Source: Muribaculaceae bacterium
Lineage (GTDB): Bacteria; Bacteroidota; Bacteroidia; Bacteroidales; Muribaculaceae
Reading direction: 5' to 3'
Length of the DNA stretch: 64,000 bases
Assembly (NCBI GenBank): GCA_017557625.1
Contig: JAFYYG010000001.1
Location: forward strand, 56,248-120,247
Of the stretch, positions 16,797 to 28,400 are shown one piece after another. A model generated the notes under the pieces. It was not told the origin of the DNA. It did not search any database and saw only the letters and a list, made by a program, of their open reading frames with translations. Position 1 is the first letter of the stretch; each line of letters begins with the position of its first letter. A program made the position numbers and the translations under genes.

Positions 16797-19700
16797 ATGA
16801 GGAAGTTTTTTCTGCTGATAATGATTCTTTGCGTGTCGCTGGCAGTGATGGCTGGCGACAAGCTCACGGCTCCCACCAAGGCGTTTCTCGCCGAGCGAAT
16901 GGGGGGCACTCAAGACGACAACTCCACGCTTGTTAAGCCTAAAGCAATTAATGGAGTGCAATGTGTGGACTGCTTCATCTTCTTGAAAGGGGCTTCGGTC
17001 GCCGAATTGGAGAAAGCGGGGGTTACTGTCACGGGCAAGTACAGCACCTTTGTGACGGCACAGGTGCCTATCGACAAGATTGAGGAAGTGGCGCGACTCG
17101 GTTCGGTCACTCAAGTGGCAATCGCCCGCACCGCGCGGCATTTCACCGATGAGGCATGTGGCGTGGTAAATGCCGACAAGGTATGGGACGGCACGAACAA
17201 CGGCCTGCCCGAGAGCCTCACCGGCAAAGACGTGGTGCTTGGCATCATCGACGAGGGCATTGAGTTCAATCACCGCGCCTTTCTCGACGATGACGGTAAT
17301 TCGCGCGTGAAAGCCATCTATAAACCCAACGAAACAAATGCTGGCACTGGAGGCACTAAAATCTCTGTTGATGGCGTGGAACTGCCAGGCTATGCCTACA
17401 CCACTGCAGAGGCTATAGCAGCGCAAACTACCGACAACACCAATGCCGACCACGGCACGCACACCACAGGATGCGCCGGAGCATCGAAGGTGGGCGTATA
17501 TTCGGGCATGGCACCTGAGTGCGACTTGGTGCTGTGCGGTTTAGGCAACGACTTAACTGATGTCGCCATTGTCAATTCGGCGAATTTCATCGCCGACTAT
17601 GCCCAGAGCGTAGGTAAGCCATGTGTCATCAGCATTAGTTTGGGCAGCGACATCGGGGCTCACGACGGCACGAGCGGCATCTGCCTCGGCTTTGACGAAG
17701 TGGCCGAGAAGTATGGCGCGGTAATCCTCCTCGCGGCAGGCAATGAGGCCGACGCTACCGGTTATGCTACCAAGACTTTAGAAAGCGACGAAGACGCTAT
17801 GGCGGTGGTGCACACACCTGTTACCAGCACTGCACTCTATGGTAGCTGCGACATCTGGAACAGCACCAGCGATGAACTGAAAGTGGAGGTGGTGGTCTTG
17901 AATCCAAGTGGTGCCGTGAAATACCGCAGCATTCCCATGAATAACGGCACTATCAATGCTTCGACAATGGGTCTTGACGGCACAAGCATCACAATCAGCG
18001 GTGGCGTGGACCAGAACAACAACCGCTACAATATCTACATCTACAGCAAAGTTTATACCTACGCGACATCTGGCACAGGCAACAACCGTGTGGCTTACAT
18101 CATCACCGGCAAAGGCGGGAATGTGATAAACGTCTTCACTGATAACTATGGCACCGAGTTGGCATCCACTGGTGTAAGCATTAGTGGTGTCCCAATCTCG
18201 CTGGGCACTTCCGAAGGCTCTTTCAGCGATGACGTGACGGCGAGCAAAGTCATCAGCGTAGGGGCAATGGCGTCGCGCTCCACGTCAAACGGCTCCTACA
18301 GCCAGGGCGACATCGCCTATTTCTCAAGCTATGGCACCGACTTCAACGGCGTTGACCATCCGTTTATCACCGCGCCAGGGCACTATGTGATTGCCCCAAT
18401 CAATAGATATTACAAGCAGAGTGGCGTTTATTCGGTGACCTATAACGGCAAAACCGACTATTGGGACCAGAAGAGCGGCACCTCGATGGCTACACCCATC
18501 ACCGCTGGCGTGGTGGCACTGCTGCTGCAAGCTGATCCAACCCTCACAGTCGAGGAGGTGAAGGACGCACTGAAGAACACCGCCACCGCCTACGTCAACC
18601 CGCAAAGCCCGCCCAAGCAGCGTGGCAACGGCATTGTGAATGCTCTTGATGCCGCTCAGTATGTAGTTGTCAACAGCGAGAAGCCCAAAATGTTTGTCAC
18701 TCCCGCTTCGCTCGATTTTGAGGTGTGGGCGGGTGATACCTGCACAAGCGTTATCAACGTGAAGGGCAAGAACCTTGTTGGCGATGTCACAATAACCTCA
18801 AGCGACTCCAATTTCTTTGTCACTCCAAGCACAATCACTGCTGCTCAAGCCGAGGAGGGGGTTGACGTTACCGTCAGCTATGCTCCTGCCACTGCTGGTA
18901 GCCATCAGGCCACTATCACCGTTGCTACCGATAGTGTTGAGAGCAAGATTGTGGAAGTCAACGGCTTGGCTAAGGAGAAAGTTCCTGTCTTGAGCATCAC
19001 CCCAGAACTATTGAACTTCGCTACGAGTCTGACTACGAGCTCCACTAAGTACATTGAGGTCTCTGGAATGTTTATAAACGATGATGTGACCATCACTCTT
19101 GACGATGAGAACGGCGTGTTCTCTGTTTCGCCTTTGGTTATCCCTGCCGGCAGCATCACCGAGAACGAGCCGGTGATGGTGGAGGTCACTTTCACCCCAT
19201 CGGGCGAGGGCAACTTCAAGGGCGCTGTCACACTCAACTGCCCAGGCGATGAAAGCAAGGTTGTGATGCTTAACGCCTCGGCAAGCGACTATGCCACAGC
19301 AAGCAGCTCGTTCCTAGACATCGCCAAGTATGTGACTATCGACGAGGCGGGATGGAACACCGACGATATTCCCAACCTGTACCAGTATAAAGACTATCCC
19401 GAGGAAGAATGTGGCTGGCTCACAGTCTCCAATTATGGAGTGGTAATGGCCGATGCCACACAAAACTGGTTCACCAACTCGATTATCAAGACCTACGAGA
19501 CCACTTGGAGCAGTAATGACGTGTTCCTCGGCAGTGAGAGCTACTTTGGCAACAACACCAGCTATGCCGCCAATTTCAACGGCAACTACCAGCGCTTCTA
19601 TGTCACCAACTGCTCGCAGGTGAAGCAGTATGGCTACCACCGCAACGTGAGCAACTACCCATTGAAGATGAACATCTACGAGTGCACCGTCAACGATGAC

Positions 19701-20777
19701 GGCTCACTCACTGCGGGAACTACCGCAATCCAAACACAGAAGAGCACTGTCAACGGCCTTCAGGTTGTGGCTTCCAATGAACTGGATGCCAACAAGGTTT
19801 ACAAGGTTGAAATCTACAACAACTACTCCTACATCTACGAGATAGGTTTCAAGACTCCATTACAGACCTTGGATGTGCCAGTCGCCACCGATGCTACCGA
19901 CATAGCTGCAACCTCGTTTGTTGCCAACTGGGAGCCTTGCTACGGCGCGACTAGCTATATCTTGCGGGTAACCCCAAAACCTGAACCTGCCCTGCTCTTG
20001 ACCGAGACATTCGCCAAGTTCACCAGCGAGGGGAATTCAAATATAGGTCCGTATCTCGACAATTACATGGACAACATGGGCTGGGAAGGACACATAGTTT
20101 ACACCTACAAAGGAGGCATTCTCATGGCGACTTCCAACGCCAACGGCTATATCACAAGTCCCGAGCTTGACCTCTCAACAAGCTTTGGAAAGGTAACGGT
20201 TAAGTTCAATGCCAAGACCTACGGCACACAGACCAACTGCGGCCTGAAGGTGTCGTGCGGCAACGCTTCGCAGGAATTGACTATCCCCAATAACACCGAG
20301 AATGAGTATGTTGTGGTACTTGACTGCGATGAGGCACAAAACCAGAAAGTCACCATTGAGACAACAGCTAAGAAACGAGTGGTAATTACTCATCTTGACA
20401 TATATTCTGGTGAGTATGCTGCCGACGAGATGCGCGCCTATCCAGGCGAGTTCATCGTCACAGGCATTACCGACCATAGCTATAGCGTCACTGGACTGTC
20501 GCCTGCCGCTACCTACCGCTACGACGTGAAGGCAGTTTATGGCGACTCGCAGAGCAAATGGTCTAACCAAATCCACGTCACCACCCTCGAAGGCCCTGCA
20601 CCAATCATGGGCGACGTGAACTGCGACGGCAGCGTGACAACAGCCGACGTGACCGCCATCTATAATTACCTGCTCAACGGCGATGAGACCTTCATCGCAA
20701 CCAGCGACGTTGATGGCGACGGATTCATCACTACAACAGATATTACAATAATCTATAATATCCTGTTAGGGCAGTAG
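16797..20777 (+). CDS. Secreted S8 subtilisin-like protease, dockerin-tagged
   Basis: A 1326-residue protein. Signal peptide 1-20; an I9-like propeptide (about 50-125, VQCVDCFIFLKG to VTQVAIARTARH); and an S8 catalytic domain with Asp152 (LGIIDEGIEF), His219 (DHGTHTTGCAG) and Ser563 (SGTSMATPITAG), plus the oxyanion segment LAAGNEAD. The wide His-Ser spacing reflects an insertion also present in the two other subtilases here. Then come two immunoglobulin-like domains (about 630-830), the shared module (about 835-1020, subtype A, CSQVKQYGYHRN), a split fibronectin III (about 1025-1260) and a dockerin-like tail (about 1268-1326, GDVNCDGSVTTADVT). It converges with the M6 protease gene. Confidence 0.92.
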   Translation: MRKFFLLIMILCVSLAVMAGDKLTAPTKAFLAERMGGTQDDNSTLVKPKAINGVQCVDCFIFLKGASVAELEKAGVTVTGKYSTFVTAQVPIDKIEEVARLGSVTQVAIARTARHFTDEACGVVNADKVWDGTNNGLPESLTGKDVVLGIIDEGIEFNHRAFLDDDGNSRVKAIYKPNETNAGTGGTKISVDGVELPGYAYTTAEAIAAQTTDNTNADHGTHTTGCAGASKVGVYSGMAPECDLVLCGLGNDLTDVAIVNSANFIADYAQSVGKPCVISISLGSDIGAHDGTSGICLGFDEVAEKYGAVILLAAGNEADATGYATKTLESDEDAMAVVHTPVTSTALYGSCDIWNSTSDELKVEVVVLNPSGAVKYRSIPMNNGTINASTMGLDGTSITISGGVDQNNNRYNIYIYSKVYTYATSGTGNNRVAYIITGKGGNVINVFTDNYGTELASTGVSISGVPISLGTSEGSFSDDVTASKVISVGAMASRSTSNGSYSQGDIAYFSSYGTDFNGVDHPFITAPGHYVIAPINRYYKQSGVYSVTYNGKTDYWDQKSGTSMATPITAGVVALLLQADPTLTVEEVKDALKNTATAYVNPQSPPKQRGNGIVNALDAAQYVVVNSEKPKMFVTPASLDFEVWAGDTCTSVINVKGKNLVGDVTITSSDSNFFVTPSTITAAQAEEGVDVTVSYAPATAGSHQATITVATDSVESKIVEVNGLAKEKVPVLSITPELLNFATSLTTSSTKYIEVSGMFINDDVTITLDDENGVFSVSPLVIPAGSITENEPVMVEVTFTPSGEGNFKGAVTLNCPGDESKVVMLNASASDYATASSSFLDIAKYVTIDEAGWNTDDIPNLYQYKDYPEEECGWLTVSNYGVVMADATQNWFTNSIIKTYETTWSSNDVFLGSESYFGNNTSYAANFNGNYQRFYVTNCSQVKQYGYHRNVSNYPLKMNIYECTVNDDGSLTAGTTAIQTQKSTVNGLQVVASNELDANKVYKVEIYNNYSYIYEIGFKTPLQTLDVPVATDATDIAATSFVANWEPCYGATSYILRVTPKPEPALLLTETFAKFTSEGNSNIGPYLDNYMDNMGWEGHIVYTYKGGILMATSNANGYITSPELDLSTSFGKVTVKFNAKTYGTQTNCGLKVSCGNASQELTIPNNTENEYVVVLDCDEAQNQKVTIETTAKKRVVITHLDIYSGEYAADEMRAYPGEFIVTGITDHSYSVTGLSPAATYRYDVKAVYGDSQSKWSNQIHVTTLEGPAPIMGDVNCDGSVTTADVTAIYNYLLNGDETFIATSDVDGDGFITTTDITIIYNILLGQ

Positions 20778-20840
20778 TAGATTGAGCTCATGCCGCTCAC
20801 TGTGGCACCAGCATTATCAATCACTTTGGCGCAATAAGCA

Positions 20841-20873
20841 AAGAGCCGCCCCCCGATGTTGGGGACGGCTCTT
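20841..20873. terminator. Bidirectional terminator between convergent genes
   Basis: AAGAGCCG..CCCC and GGGG.CGGCTCTT pair in a strong stem, placed between the ends of the S8 gene (20777) and the M6 gene (20907). Confidence 0.8.
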
Positions 20874-20906
20874 ATAGTTTATAGTTTTCAGTCAAAAAAC
20901 TGTGAA

Positions 20907-23900
20907 CTATTTCACAACGACTTTGCGGTTGCCAACGATGTAAATGCCGCGTGGCAGGTTGCGGGTAGCCTCGCCGGCCTTCACACCCATGCGGATGAGC
21001 TGACCTTGAGCGTTGTAAACGTTCACGATAGTGTTGTAGCTATCAAGGCCAATGGTGCCAATAGCGGTTGGAGCATCAGGCATGCGCAGTGCGTAGCCAA
21101 GGTAGTTCTGGAAGTCGTAGTCGTAGTCCATCAAGTGGATTCCAGATTTAGTGCTCCAAGGTTCCTTGATGTTGATAGCGCAGCGCACCTCGTAGCGCTT
21201 GCCATTCTGCAATGTATTGCTTGAAGCGCCCCATGAAGTGTCGAGTGTCAAGCTCATACCCTGAGCGCCATTACCTGGCTCATAAGCACGCAGAGCGCCA
21301 TCGCTGGCGTTCCACCAGCCTACAACATCGATAACTTGGTTAACTTTAGGTGCGAAAGTGTCGGTCAGATAGAGTCTCTCAATCTCAAAGTCAACAACAT
21401 TCTCAGTTGTCTCAGCTAATGAATTGATGGTGAGTACAGGATTCTGGCCCATTCCACTGAGAACACCCTTGATAGTTCCACCCTTGATGTATTGGTTGTC
21501 GAGGAATGGCTGAAGCATTTCGTTGCTTGGCGCGTCGATGCGAATCCAGTTGCCTTGACCATCGGTAACGAAAGCATAGTTGGCATAGTCTGCCACGTCG
21601 GCTACAGCGAGGTCGTTGCTCACGATGTATTCCTCATCATCAACGCCAATCTCCAGAATCTCAGCGAGAGTGGTACCCTGCTCTTCGAGAGTGGTAACCT
21701 CAATCTGGTTAGACCAGTTGCTCTCCTTGTTACCGGCATAAACGGCCTTCACGTCGTAGATGTAGGTAGTGGCGGGTTCAAGACCAGTAACGATGTAGTG
21801 AGTGTCGGTGATGCCTGGGAACAGCATTTCGCCTGCTTCCTTAGATGCTCCAGCGGTGATGTCGCCAGCGTAAATCTCAATACTAGTGATAATCACACGC
21901 TTCTGGTTGGCTATAGAGGCAAATGACACATTCTGACCTGCAGCAGTTGTGCAGCTGAGAACTTGAGTGTACTCGGCCTCGGTGCTATTTGGAATAGTCA
22001 CGGTTTCACTCGAGCTGCCACAAGTTATCTTCAAGCCGCAGTTGGTGTCGTTGTTATAGGTCTTAGCCTTATATACTATACTTACCTTGCCGTTGCTGCC
22101 GGTCAGGTCGAGAGCAGGACTGGTAATAGATCCTGTAGATCTTCTAGCGCCCAAACGGAGTCCTCCAACAGCTGTATATACACCAGAGCCAGTCCAGCCG
22201 GCATTGTCCATGTAGTTGTTAAGCGAGTTGCCAACGTCGTTAGTGCCCTCGGTTGTGCACTTGCTGAATCCCTCGCTGAGGAGGAGAGTGTAAGTGGGAG
22301 CCTCAGGCTTAGGCATCACGCGCAGAGTGTAGCTCTGAGCATCAGCGCATGCATTCCAGTTAGCAGTAAACTCGTTAGTGCCTACCTCGGTAGCATCGGT
22401 CGCCACTGGAGTCTCAATGGCCTCAACAGGAGTCTGGAAGGCAACTTCAAGGAGGTCGGGATAAGAGCCTCCACCGGTCAGTTGCACTTTGTAAATCTTA
22501 GAAGCGTCAAGGGTTGCCGAAGTGATTACAGCCAATCCACTTGCACCGCCTTGCTGCGAGCTAACTGCAGTGTTAGATGCAGTGACAGTTCCATCGGCAT
22601 TCAAAGTACATTCATAGACTGCTAAGGTAGCTTTATAGCTGCTGCCATCCTTAACCAAAGCCTTAGCCTGGGTGCAATTGGTCACATAGAACACCTGGTT
22701 TCCACTTCCATAGATAGAATAAGCCTGATTAGAGCCAAAGTAGTAAGTCTGACCCTGGAATATATCAGTTGCATCCCATGAGTTGTTATACTGAGTGAGT
22801 GATGTAGTTGCTAACCAGTTCTGGTTTGCGTCGGCCTTCATTGCACCGTAGGTGTCGATGGTAAGCCAAGCGCAACCATCATTGGGATACTCAGTGTAAC
22901 CGTAAATCTTCGACATGCCGCTCACTGTAGCGCCAGCCTCATCGATGGTGGCATATTTGGCGATGTTAAGGTAAGCGTCGCTTGCAGTGCCGCCGTCATT
23001 AGCCTGAGCAGTTAGCTGAACGGTCTTGCTCTCGGCGCCATTGCTGGTGAAGGTGAGCGAGCCAGTGAAGTTGCCCTCTTCAGCCGAACTGAATGAAACA
23101 GTTACAGGAACACCGTTGGCTGCATTAGCAGCGGTGATAGTAGTTGGCGAAACGCTGAACACGCCATTGTTATCGTTAAGGGTCACTGTAACATTGTTGG
23201 TCAGGAACAAACCAGTAACGTTGACGGTCTTAGTCACTGTAGATGACAGGTTTGAACTAAAGCTCAAGGAGGTTGGGTCAACGGTGATGGTTGGAACCTT
23301 CTCTTGCGCTGTACCAGACACGTTCACTGTCACGCTCTCGGCACCAGTGCTCGAGAGAGTGAGAATGGCGTTAGTGTTGCCAGTTGTGGTGGGCTTGTAA
23401 GTAACGGTCACTTGAACACCTGTACTTGCATTTGATGCGGTGATTGTGGTTGGACTTACAGTGAAATAGCTCGAGCCCTGCTTGGAGATAGATATATTTC
23501 CAGTCAGGTTAATGCCAGAAACAGTGAAAGTCTTTGTGTAGGTCTCACCCGAATATCCCTCAAATGCGAGACTGTTAGTACTTACACTGATAGTCGGATT
23601 CTGAACTTCACCCTTGATGTACCAGAAAGAGGCTGTGCCGTCGCTGTTGAGGTTTATTTCAGTAACTGGCTTATCGACAGTGCCTGCTCCTCCAGTTGAA
23701 GACGACAGCGAGCCACTGGCACTCATGTTGGCCTTCATGGCTGGTGTTGTAGCTGGTCCAAACGCATGATTGGTCTCACCATAGAGGTCTTTGTTCAAGT
23801 TATTAGTTGAGAGCGAGTTGTCGGCAGGAATAATAGTTGCCAACTGTACGCTTTGGTTGTTGACAGTGTTAGCACTCCAACGGCTTGCAACGTATGTGAA

Positions 23901-25208
23901 GTGAGTAATCAAAATACCCTCATCTTGAATGTAATAGTCCCAATTCTGTTTCTTGCGATTTTCAAGAATCCAATATTCATTAGAGTTCAAAGCGGTGATT
24001 CTCACAGCCTTGTCATTCTCGGCAGTCTTGCTGTTGAATACTGGCAGAGTGTAGAAGGTATTTTCGGTAGCCTCAATGTAGTTGAGCCATCCCATAAAGT
24101 TCTTCTCATAGGCACTGTAGCCAATTGGGGTATCTCCATCTACTGAGCCGCCATTGTAGCAACCAGTATCCATCAAACTCCACCAACTCATGCCAAAGTA
24201 ACCATTGTTGTAGGTAGTCTCATAGAAGTCGGGCAAACCCAAGCAATGAGAGAACTCATGGCAGAAGGTGCCAATACCATCGAGGGTAGTGCCAGAGTCG
24301 CTGCTGCCAGCAACCTCGTTGAACACGGCAAACTTGTCGATAGTCACACCGTTGCGAGTCACAGCACCCGAGCCGTCACCGTAGTAGGCACCCGACGAAA
24401 GGCTCCACTGGCAAGGCCAAACAGCGTTTGGCACAACCCCGTAGGCCTGCGCCTCACCAACACCGGCATATACCACGATACACACGTCGGCTTCGCCATC
24501 GCCATCGTTGTCATATTGTGCCCAGTTGATGTCGTTTCCAGCCTTTGTGATAGCGTCACCCACCATCTTGGCAACTCCCTGGTCGTTGCCGCTGTTGTCG
24601 TTACCGCCGTATGTGGCACGAGAGCTGGGGAGGGTATAGATACCATAAATATCAAACTGAGGTGTGTACAAACCGTTACTTTGGTCTTTAAAGTAGTTGA
24701 ACACACTCTTGGCATCGGTTTTGTAATGCGCTTCAAATTGGGACTTGGTATTCGACATACTCTTGTCGGTGTACTGAACCAAGATAATTGGCACGCGAGG
24801 CGAACCGTTGTTGGGGACCTGAGTCGCTTTTAACGAAATGCCACGTGGACTTGAGGCACGCATTCTGCCTGTTTGCTCCTTGGCTTCTCGCAGTGCTGCC
24901 AAGGTCATTTGATCTTTGTTCGCGTTAACGAACGAGAGCTCGGTGGCGCTGCGGTCAGCAACCTCGTGAACTCTCACATCAGAGATATCGCCCGAAACGA
25001 CATAGTAGAACAACCCATCGTCGCCAAGGGCAATAGTAAGCCCGTCGGCAGTGGCAAGGCTATGGTTCCATTCGTCACCAATCACCTGCACCTGCAAGGT
25101 GCTACCATCACTCATAGTGAGGGTATTCAAACCAGGCTTAGCGGGTACCGCCATTGCCGTGCTGCAAGCCACAACAATAGCGATAATCAATAATAAGAAT
25201 TTTCTCAT
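20907..25208 (-). CDS. Secreted M6-family metalloprotease with T9SS sorting domain
   Basis: A 1433-residue protein. Signal peptide 1-20. The M6 (immune inhibitor A-like) peptidase domain carries the zinc motif HEFSHCLGLPD (His317, Glu318, His321, with Asp327 after the turn). Two immunoglobulin-like domains (about 533-735) follow, then the shared module (about 739-924, subtype B, YPDLLEVAFQTP), a split fibronectin III (about 930-1178) and an OB-fold-like region (about 1181-1345, starting LAEILEIGVDDEEY). It ends in a type A T9SS C-terminal sorting domain (NVYNAQGQLIRMGV, EATRNLPRGIYIVGNRKVVV) rather than a dockerin, so it should cross the outer membrane through T9SS and be cell-attached or released. 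It has its own promoter at 25277-25307. Confidence 0.9.
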   Translation of the reverse strand: MRKFLLLIIAIVVACSTAMAVPAKPGLNTLTMSDGSTLQVQVIGDEWNHSLATADGLTIALGDDGLFYYVVSGDISDVRVHEVADRSATELSFVNANKDQMTLAALREAKEQTGRMRASSPRGISLKATQVPNNGSPRVPIILVQYTDKSMSNTKSQFEAHYKTDAKSVFNYFKDQSNGLYTPQFDIYGIYTLPSSRATYGGNDNSGNDQGVAKMVGDAITKAGNDINWAQYDNDGDGEADVCIVVYAGVGEAQAYGVVPNAVWPCQWSLSSGAYYGDGSGAVTRNGVTIDKFAVFNEVAGSSDSGTTLDGIGTFCHEFSHCLGLPDFYETTYNNGYFGMSWWSLMDTGCYNGGSVDGDTPIGYSAYEKNFMGWLNYIEATENTFYTLPVFNSKTAENDKAVRITALNSNEYWILENRKKQNWDYYIQDEGILITHFTYVASRWSANTVNNQSVQLATIIPADNSLSTNNLNKDLYGETNHAFGPATTPAMKANMSASGSLSSSTGGAGTVDKPVTEINLNSDGTASFWYIKGEVQNPTISVSTNSLAFEGYSGETYTKTFTVSGINLTGNISISKQGSSYFTVSPTTITASNASTGVQVTVTYKPTTTGNTNAILTLSSTGAESVTVNVSGTAQEKVPTITVDPTSLSFSSNLSSTVTKTVNVTGLFLTNNVTVTLNDNNGVFSVSPTTITAANAANGVPVTVSFSSAEEGNFTGSLTFTSNGAESKTVQLTAQANDGGTASDAYLNIAKYATIDEAGATVSGMSKIYGYTEYPNDGCAWLTIDTYGAMKADANQNWLATTSLTQYNNSWDATDIFQGQTYYFGSNQAYSIYGSGNQVFYVTNCTQAKALVKDGSSYKATLAVYECTLNADGTVTASNTAVSSQQGGASGLAVITSATLDASKIYKVQLTGGGSYPDLLEVAFQTPVEAIETPVATDATEVGTNEFTANWNACADAQSYTLRVMPKPEAPTYTLLLSEGFSKCTTEGTNDVGNSLNNYMDNAGWTGSGVYTAVGGLRLGARRSTGSITSPALDLTGSNGKVSIVYKAKTYNNDTNCGLKITCGSSSETVTIPNSTEAEYTQVLSCTTAAGQNVSFASIANQKRVIITSIEIYAGDITAGASKEAGEMLFPGITDTHYIVTGLEPATTYIYDVKAVYAGNKESNWSNQIEVTTLEEQGTTLAEILEIGVDDEEYIVSNDLAVADVADYANYAFVTDGQGNWIRIDAPSNEMLQPFLDNQYIKGGTIKGVLSGMGQNPVLTINSLAETTENVVDFEIERLYLTDTFAPKVNQVIDVVGWWNASDGALRAYEPGNGAQGMSLTLDTSWGASSNTLQNGKRYEVRCAINIKEPWSTKSGIHLMDYDYDFQNYLGYALRMPDAPTAIGTIGLDSYNTIVNVYNAQGQLIRMGVKAGEATRNLPRGIYIVGNRKVVVK

Positions 25209-25276
25209 TAAATTGAAAGTTTAGTTAATAATATAGTTGTTTTATATATATATCGGTATTTATTATAAAAAGCCGC

Positions 25277-25307
25277 CAAAGTTAGATATTATTATTCACT
25301 TTCACAA
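25277..25307 (-). promoter_or_regulatory. Promoter of the M6 gene (TTG-20-TAACTTTG)
   Basis: On the minus strand, TTG (complement of 25305-25307), 20 bp, TAACTTTG (25277-25284), followed by GCGGCTTTTT. The leader (about 25209-25246) holds the AAAACAACTATAT word shared with three other cluster genes. Confidence 0.75.
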
Positions 25308-25330
25308 CATTTTAGTGCAAAAAAGATAGT

Positions 25331-25368
25331 AAAAAAGAGCCGTAAACTCTTTTGTTGACGACTCTTTT
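25331..25368 (-). terminator. Terminator of the second C10 gene
   Basis: On the minus strand AAAAGAGTCGT and ACGGCTCTTTTTT form a stem with a trailing T-run, downstream of the 25454 stop. Confidence 0.75.
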
Positions 25369-25452
25369 AGTTCTCAGTTCTCAATTTTAATTATGAGTTT
25401 GTAGATCGTGAATTGTGCATTAACGAAGGCACAGTCCACTTAACACTTATCA
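25369..25452. repeat. Heptamer-periodic spacer after a stop codon
   Basis: Read on the minus strand from the stop of the C10 gene to its terminator, the sequence divides into twelve 7-nt units such as AGTGATA, AGTGTTA, AGTGGAC, TGCACAA, TTCACGA, TTGAGAA, CTGAGAA. More degenerate than the 16700 spacer. Confidence 0.55.
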
Positions 25453-25453
25453 C

Positions 25454-28400
25454 TTACTTTTTGTTTCCCAGCAGGATATTATAGATTACAGTGATGTCGG
25501 TTGTGGTGATGAATCCGTCGCCATCCACGTCGCTGGTGGCGAGGTAGGTCTCGTCACCGTTGAGCAGATAGTTGTAGATGCATGTGACATCGGCTGTCGT
25601 CACACTGCCGTCGCAGTTCACGTCGCCAAGAACAACTGTCGAAGATGACTCGAGAGTGGTAACCTCAATAAGGTTAGACCATACGCTCTCCTTGTTACCA
25701 GGATAGATCGCCTTAACGTCGTAGATATAAGTTGTCTCTGGCAGGAGACCGGTAACAGTGTAGTGAGTGCCAGTGATACCCGTGAACAACATCTCGCCTT
25801 CTGCCTTAGATGCTCCAGCTGTGATGTCGCCAGCATAAATCTCAACATTGGTGATAATTACGCGCTTGCGGCCAGCAGTGGTGGCAAACGACACGTTCTG
25901 TCCATTAGCAGCTGTGCAGTCGAGCACTTGAGTATATTCGGCCTCTGTATTGCTCGGAATAGTCACAGTTTCGCTATTGTTGCCGCAACTAATAATGAAG
26001 CTGCAGTTGGTGTCGTTATTGTAAGTCTTAGCTTTATAAACGATGCTTATTTTTCCGTTGCTGTTGCTAAGGTCGAGAGCTGGGCTCGTGAGAGTGCCGG
26101 CAGCATTTCTTGAGCCTATACGCAATCCTCCTGTAGCAGTATAGACGGTAGAACCAGTCCAACCTGTGTTATCCAAATAGTTGTTGAGCGAGCTGCCAAC
26201 ATCGGCACTGCCATCAGATGTGCAATTGCTGAATCCCTCGGTGAGGAGTAATGTGGTAGCTGGAGCCTCGGGCTTGGGCATCACACGCAGGGTGTAGCTG
26301 TTGACATCCTCACAGGCGGTCCAGTTAGCGGTGAACTCTGTGGCTCCCACCTCGGTTGCATCGGTGGCAACAGGAGTCTCAATGCCCTCAATAGGAGTCC
26401 TGAAACCAATCTCATACAAGCGAGAATAGTCATTGTAGATTCTTACCTTGTAAATCTTGCTTGGATCCAAGTCGATTGAAGCGGTTATTTCGTCTTGATT
26501 TGTTGTCTGGCTCTGCTTATAGTCAACAGTTGAAGTACCTGCAGTGAGTGTTCCGTTAGCATTCAAAGTGCACTCATAAATCTCCATTTTTAAAGGATAG
26601 ACATTGCCAGTGTTATAAGACGACTGGATGTTGTAGGAATACTGCTTAACCTGCGAACAGTTGGTCACATAGTAATTAGTGTAAGCCTCGTTCCAGTTAG
26701 CATAATAAGCAGTGCCAGTATGGTAGCTTGCGCTGCCCAAGAATATGTCGCTGGCATTCCAAGTTCCCTCTGCTGGCTTAGCGGTTCCCTCGCAGTCGTA
26801 CCAGTTTTGGTTGGCATCGGCTTGAGATAAGCCATAGTTGGAAACGGTGAGCCAAGCGCAAGCGTCACTGGGATATTCAGTGTACTTGTAGATGGTGCTC
26901 ATGCCGCTAACTGTAGCACCTGCCTCAGTGATGGTGGCGTACTTGGCGATGTTCAAATATGGATCAGTGGCATTGCCGCCCTCTTGAGCCGAAGCAGTGA
27001 GCTGAACGGTCTTGGTCTCGGCACCATCACTTGCAATAGTGAGCGAACCAGTGAAATTGCCCTCATTCTCTGAACTAAATGAAACGGTAACAGGAACGCC
27101 ATTGGCTGCATTAGCAGCGGTGATAGTAGTTGGTGAAACGCTGAACACACCATTGTTGTCATTCAATGTCACAGTCACATTGTTGGTTAGGAACAGACCT
27201 GTAACGTTGATGGTCTTTGTTACTGTCGATGACAAGTTTGCAGCGAAGTTGAGCGAAGTTTGGTCAACATTGATAGTTGGAACCTTGGCTTGTGCACTAC
27301 CAGTTACGTTTAATGTCACGCTCTCGGCATTGGTGCTCGAGAGGGTGAGAACGGCGTTAGTGTTGCCGGTTGTGGTGGGTTTGTAGGTCACTGTTACCTG
27401 CACGCCATTAGCAGCATTGGCTGCTGTGATGGTGGTGGGGCTTACAGTGAAATAGCTTGAGCCTTGCTTTGAAATAGTGATGTTGCCCTCAAGATTGGCG
27501 CCTGTCACGGTGAAGGTCTTAGTGTAGGTATCACCTACATAGCCCTCAAACGCGAGGCTGCTTGGATCAACAGTGATTTGTGGACCAAGGGCTCCAGCAG
27601 GAGGTGCGATGCCAATAATCATCGCCTCGCCATAGTTGAAGGTGTAAGAACCACCGCCTTGTCCGGTAGAGTTGTTGCCGGTGGTGAAGTTGTGCAGTGT
27701 GCAGTAGCCATTGTCTTCACCACTCCAACCCCAGTTCACATAATACTTACCGTTGGCATCGCATCCAAACACGTTGAAAGCATGACCTCCAGCCGAAGGG
27801 TCCGAAGCGAGGTATTCAATGGGGCGTCCAGCATGCAACTCTTCGAGCATCCACGTGTTCCACTGCGAATCGGTGTAGTTCTGATTGTAGCCTGCATATC
27901 CTGTGGTAAGAGTAAGCAACTGCGCATCGGTGTAGCCCATAGTTAAGCAAGCCTGATGTATCTCATCGTCGTAGGCACCACTACCACTAGTGGTGTACTG
28001 CATGTTGCAGGCCTGGCCCACATAGCGCATAAGCCATGACACCGCCTCGGCCTGATCAGATGTGTAGCTGTAGTTGGTGGGGCCAGTATATTCATCGATG
28101 ATGTTGTCCCAGTCGGCCGCCTTCTCACTCAGTGCTGCTGCGGTGAGACCTCCACTTACGGAAACTTTAGGCAATGCAGGATAGGTCTTTGGCCATTTAT
28201 ACAGATAGAAGCACATACTCAGAGAGGTAGCAGGACAGCCGGTGTAGGCATGAGTGCTGCCACTGGTGGGAGTGTGATTCCAGTAAGGAGCACCCTGATC
28301 CCAGTTGGCGTTAACTAGTGGAGCAACAGGTGTAGTGGCCTTTGGGGTGTAGCCGTTGGGCTTAAGTGTGCCAGCCTTGAGACCGTCTATCTGGAATTTG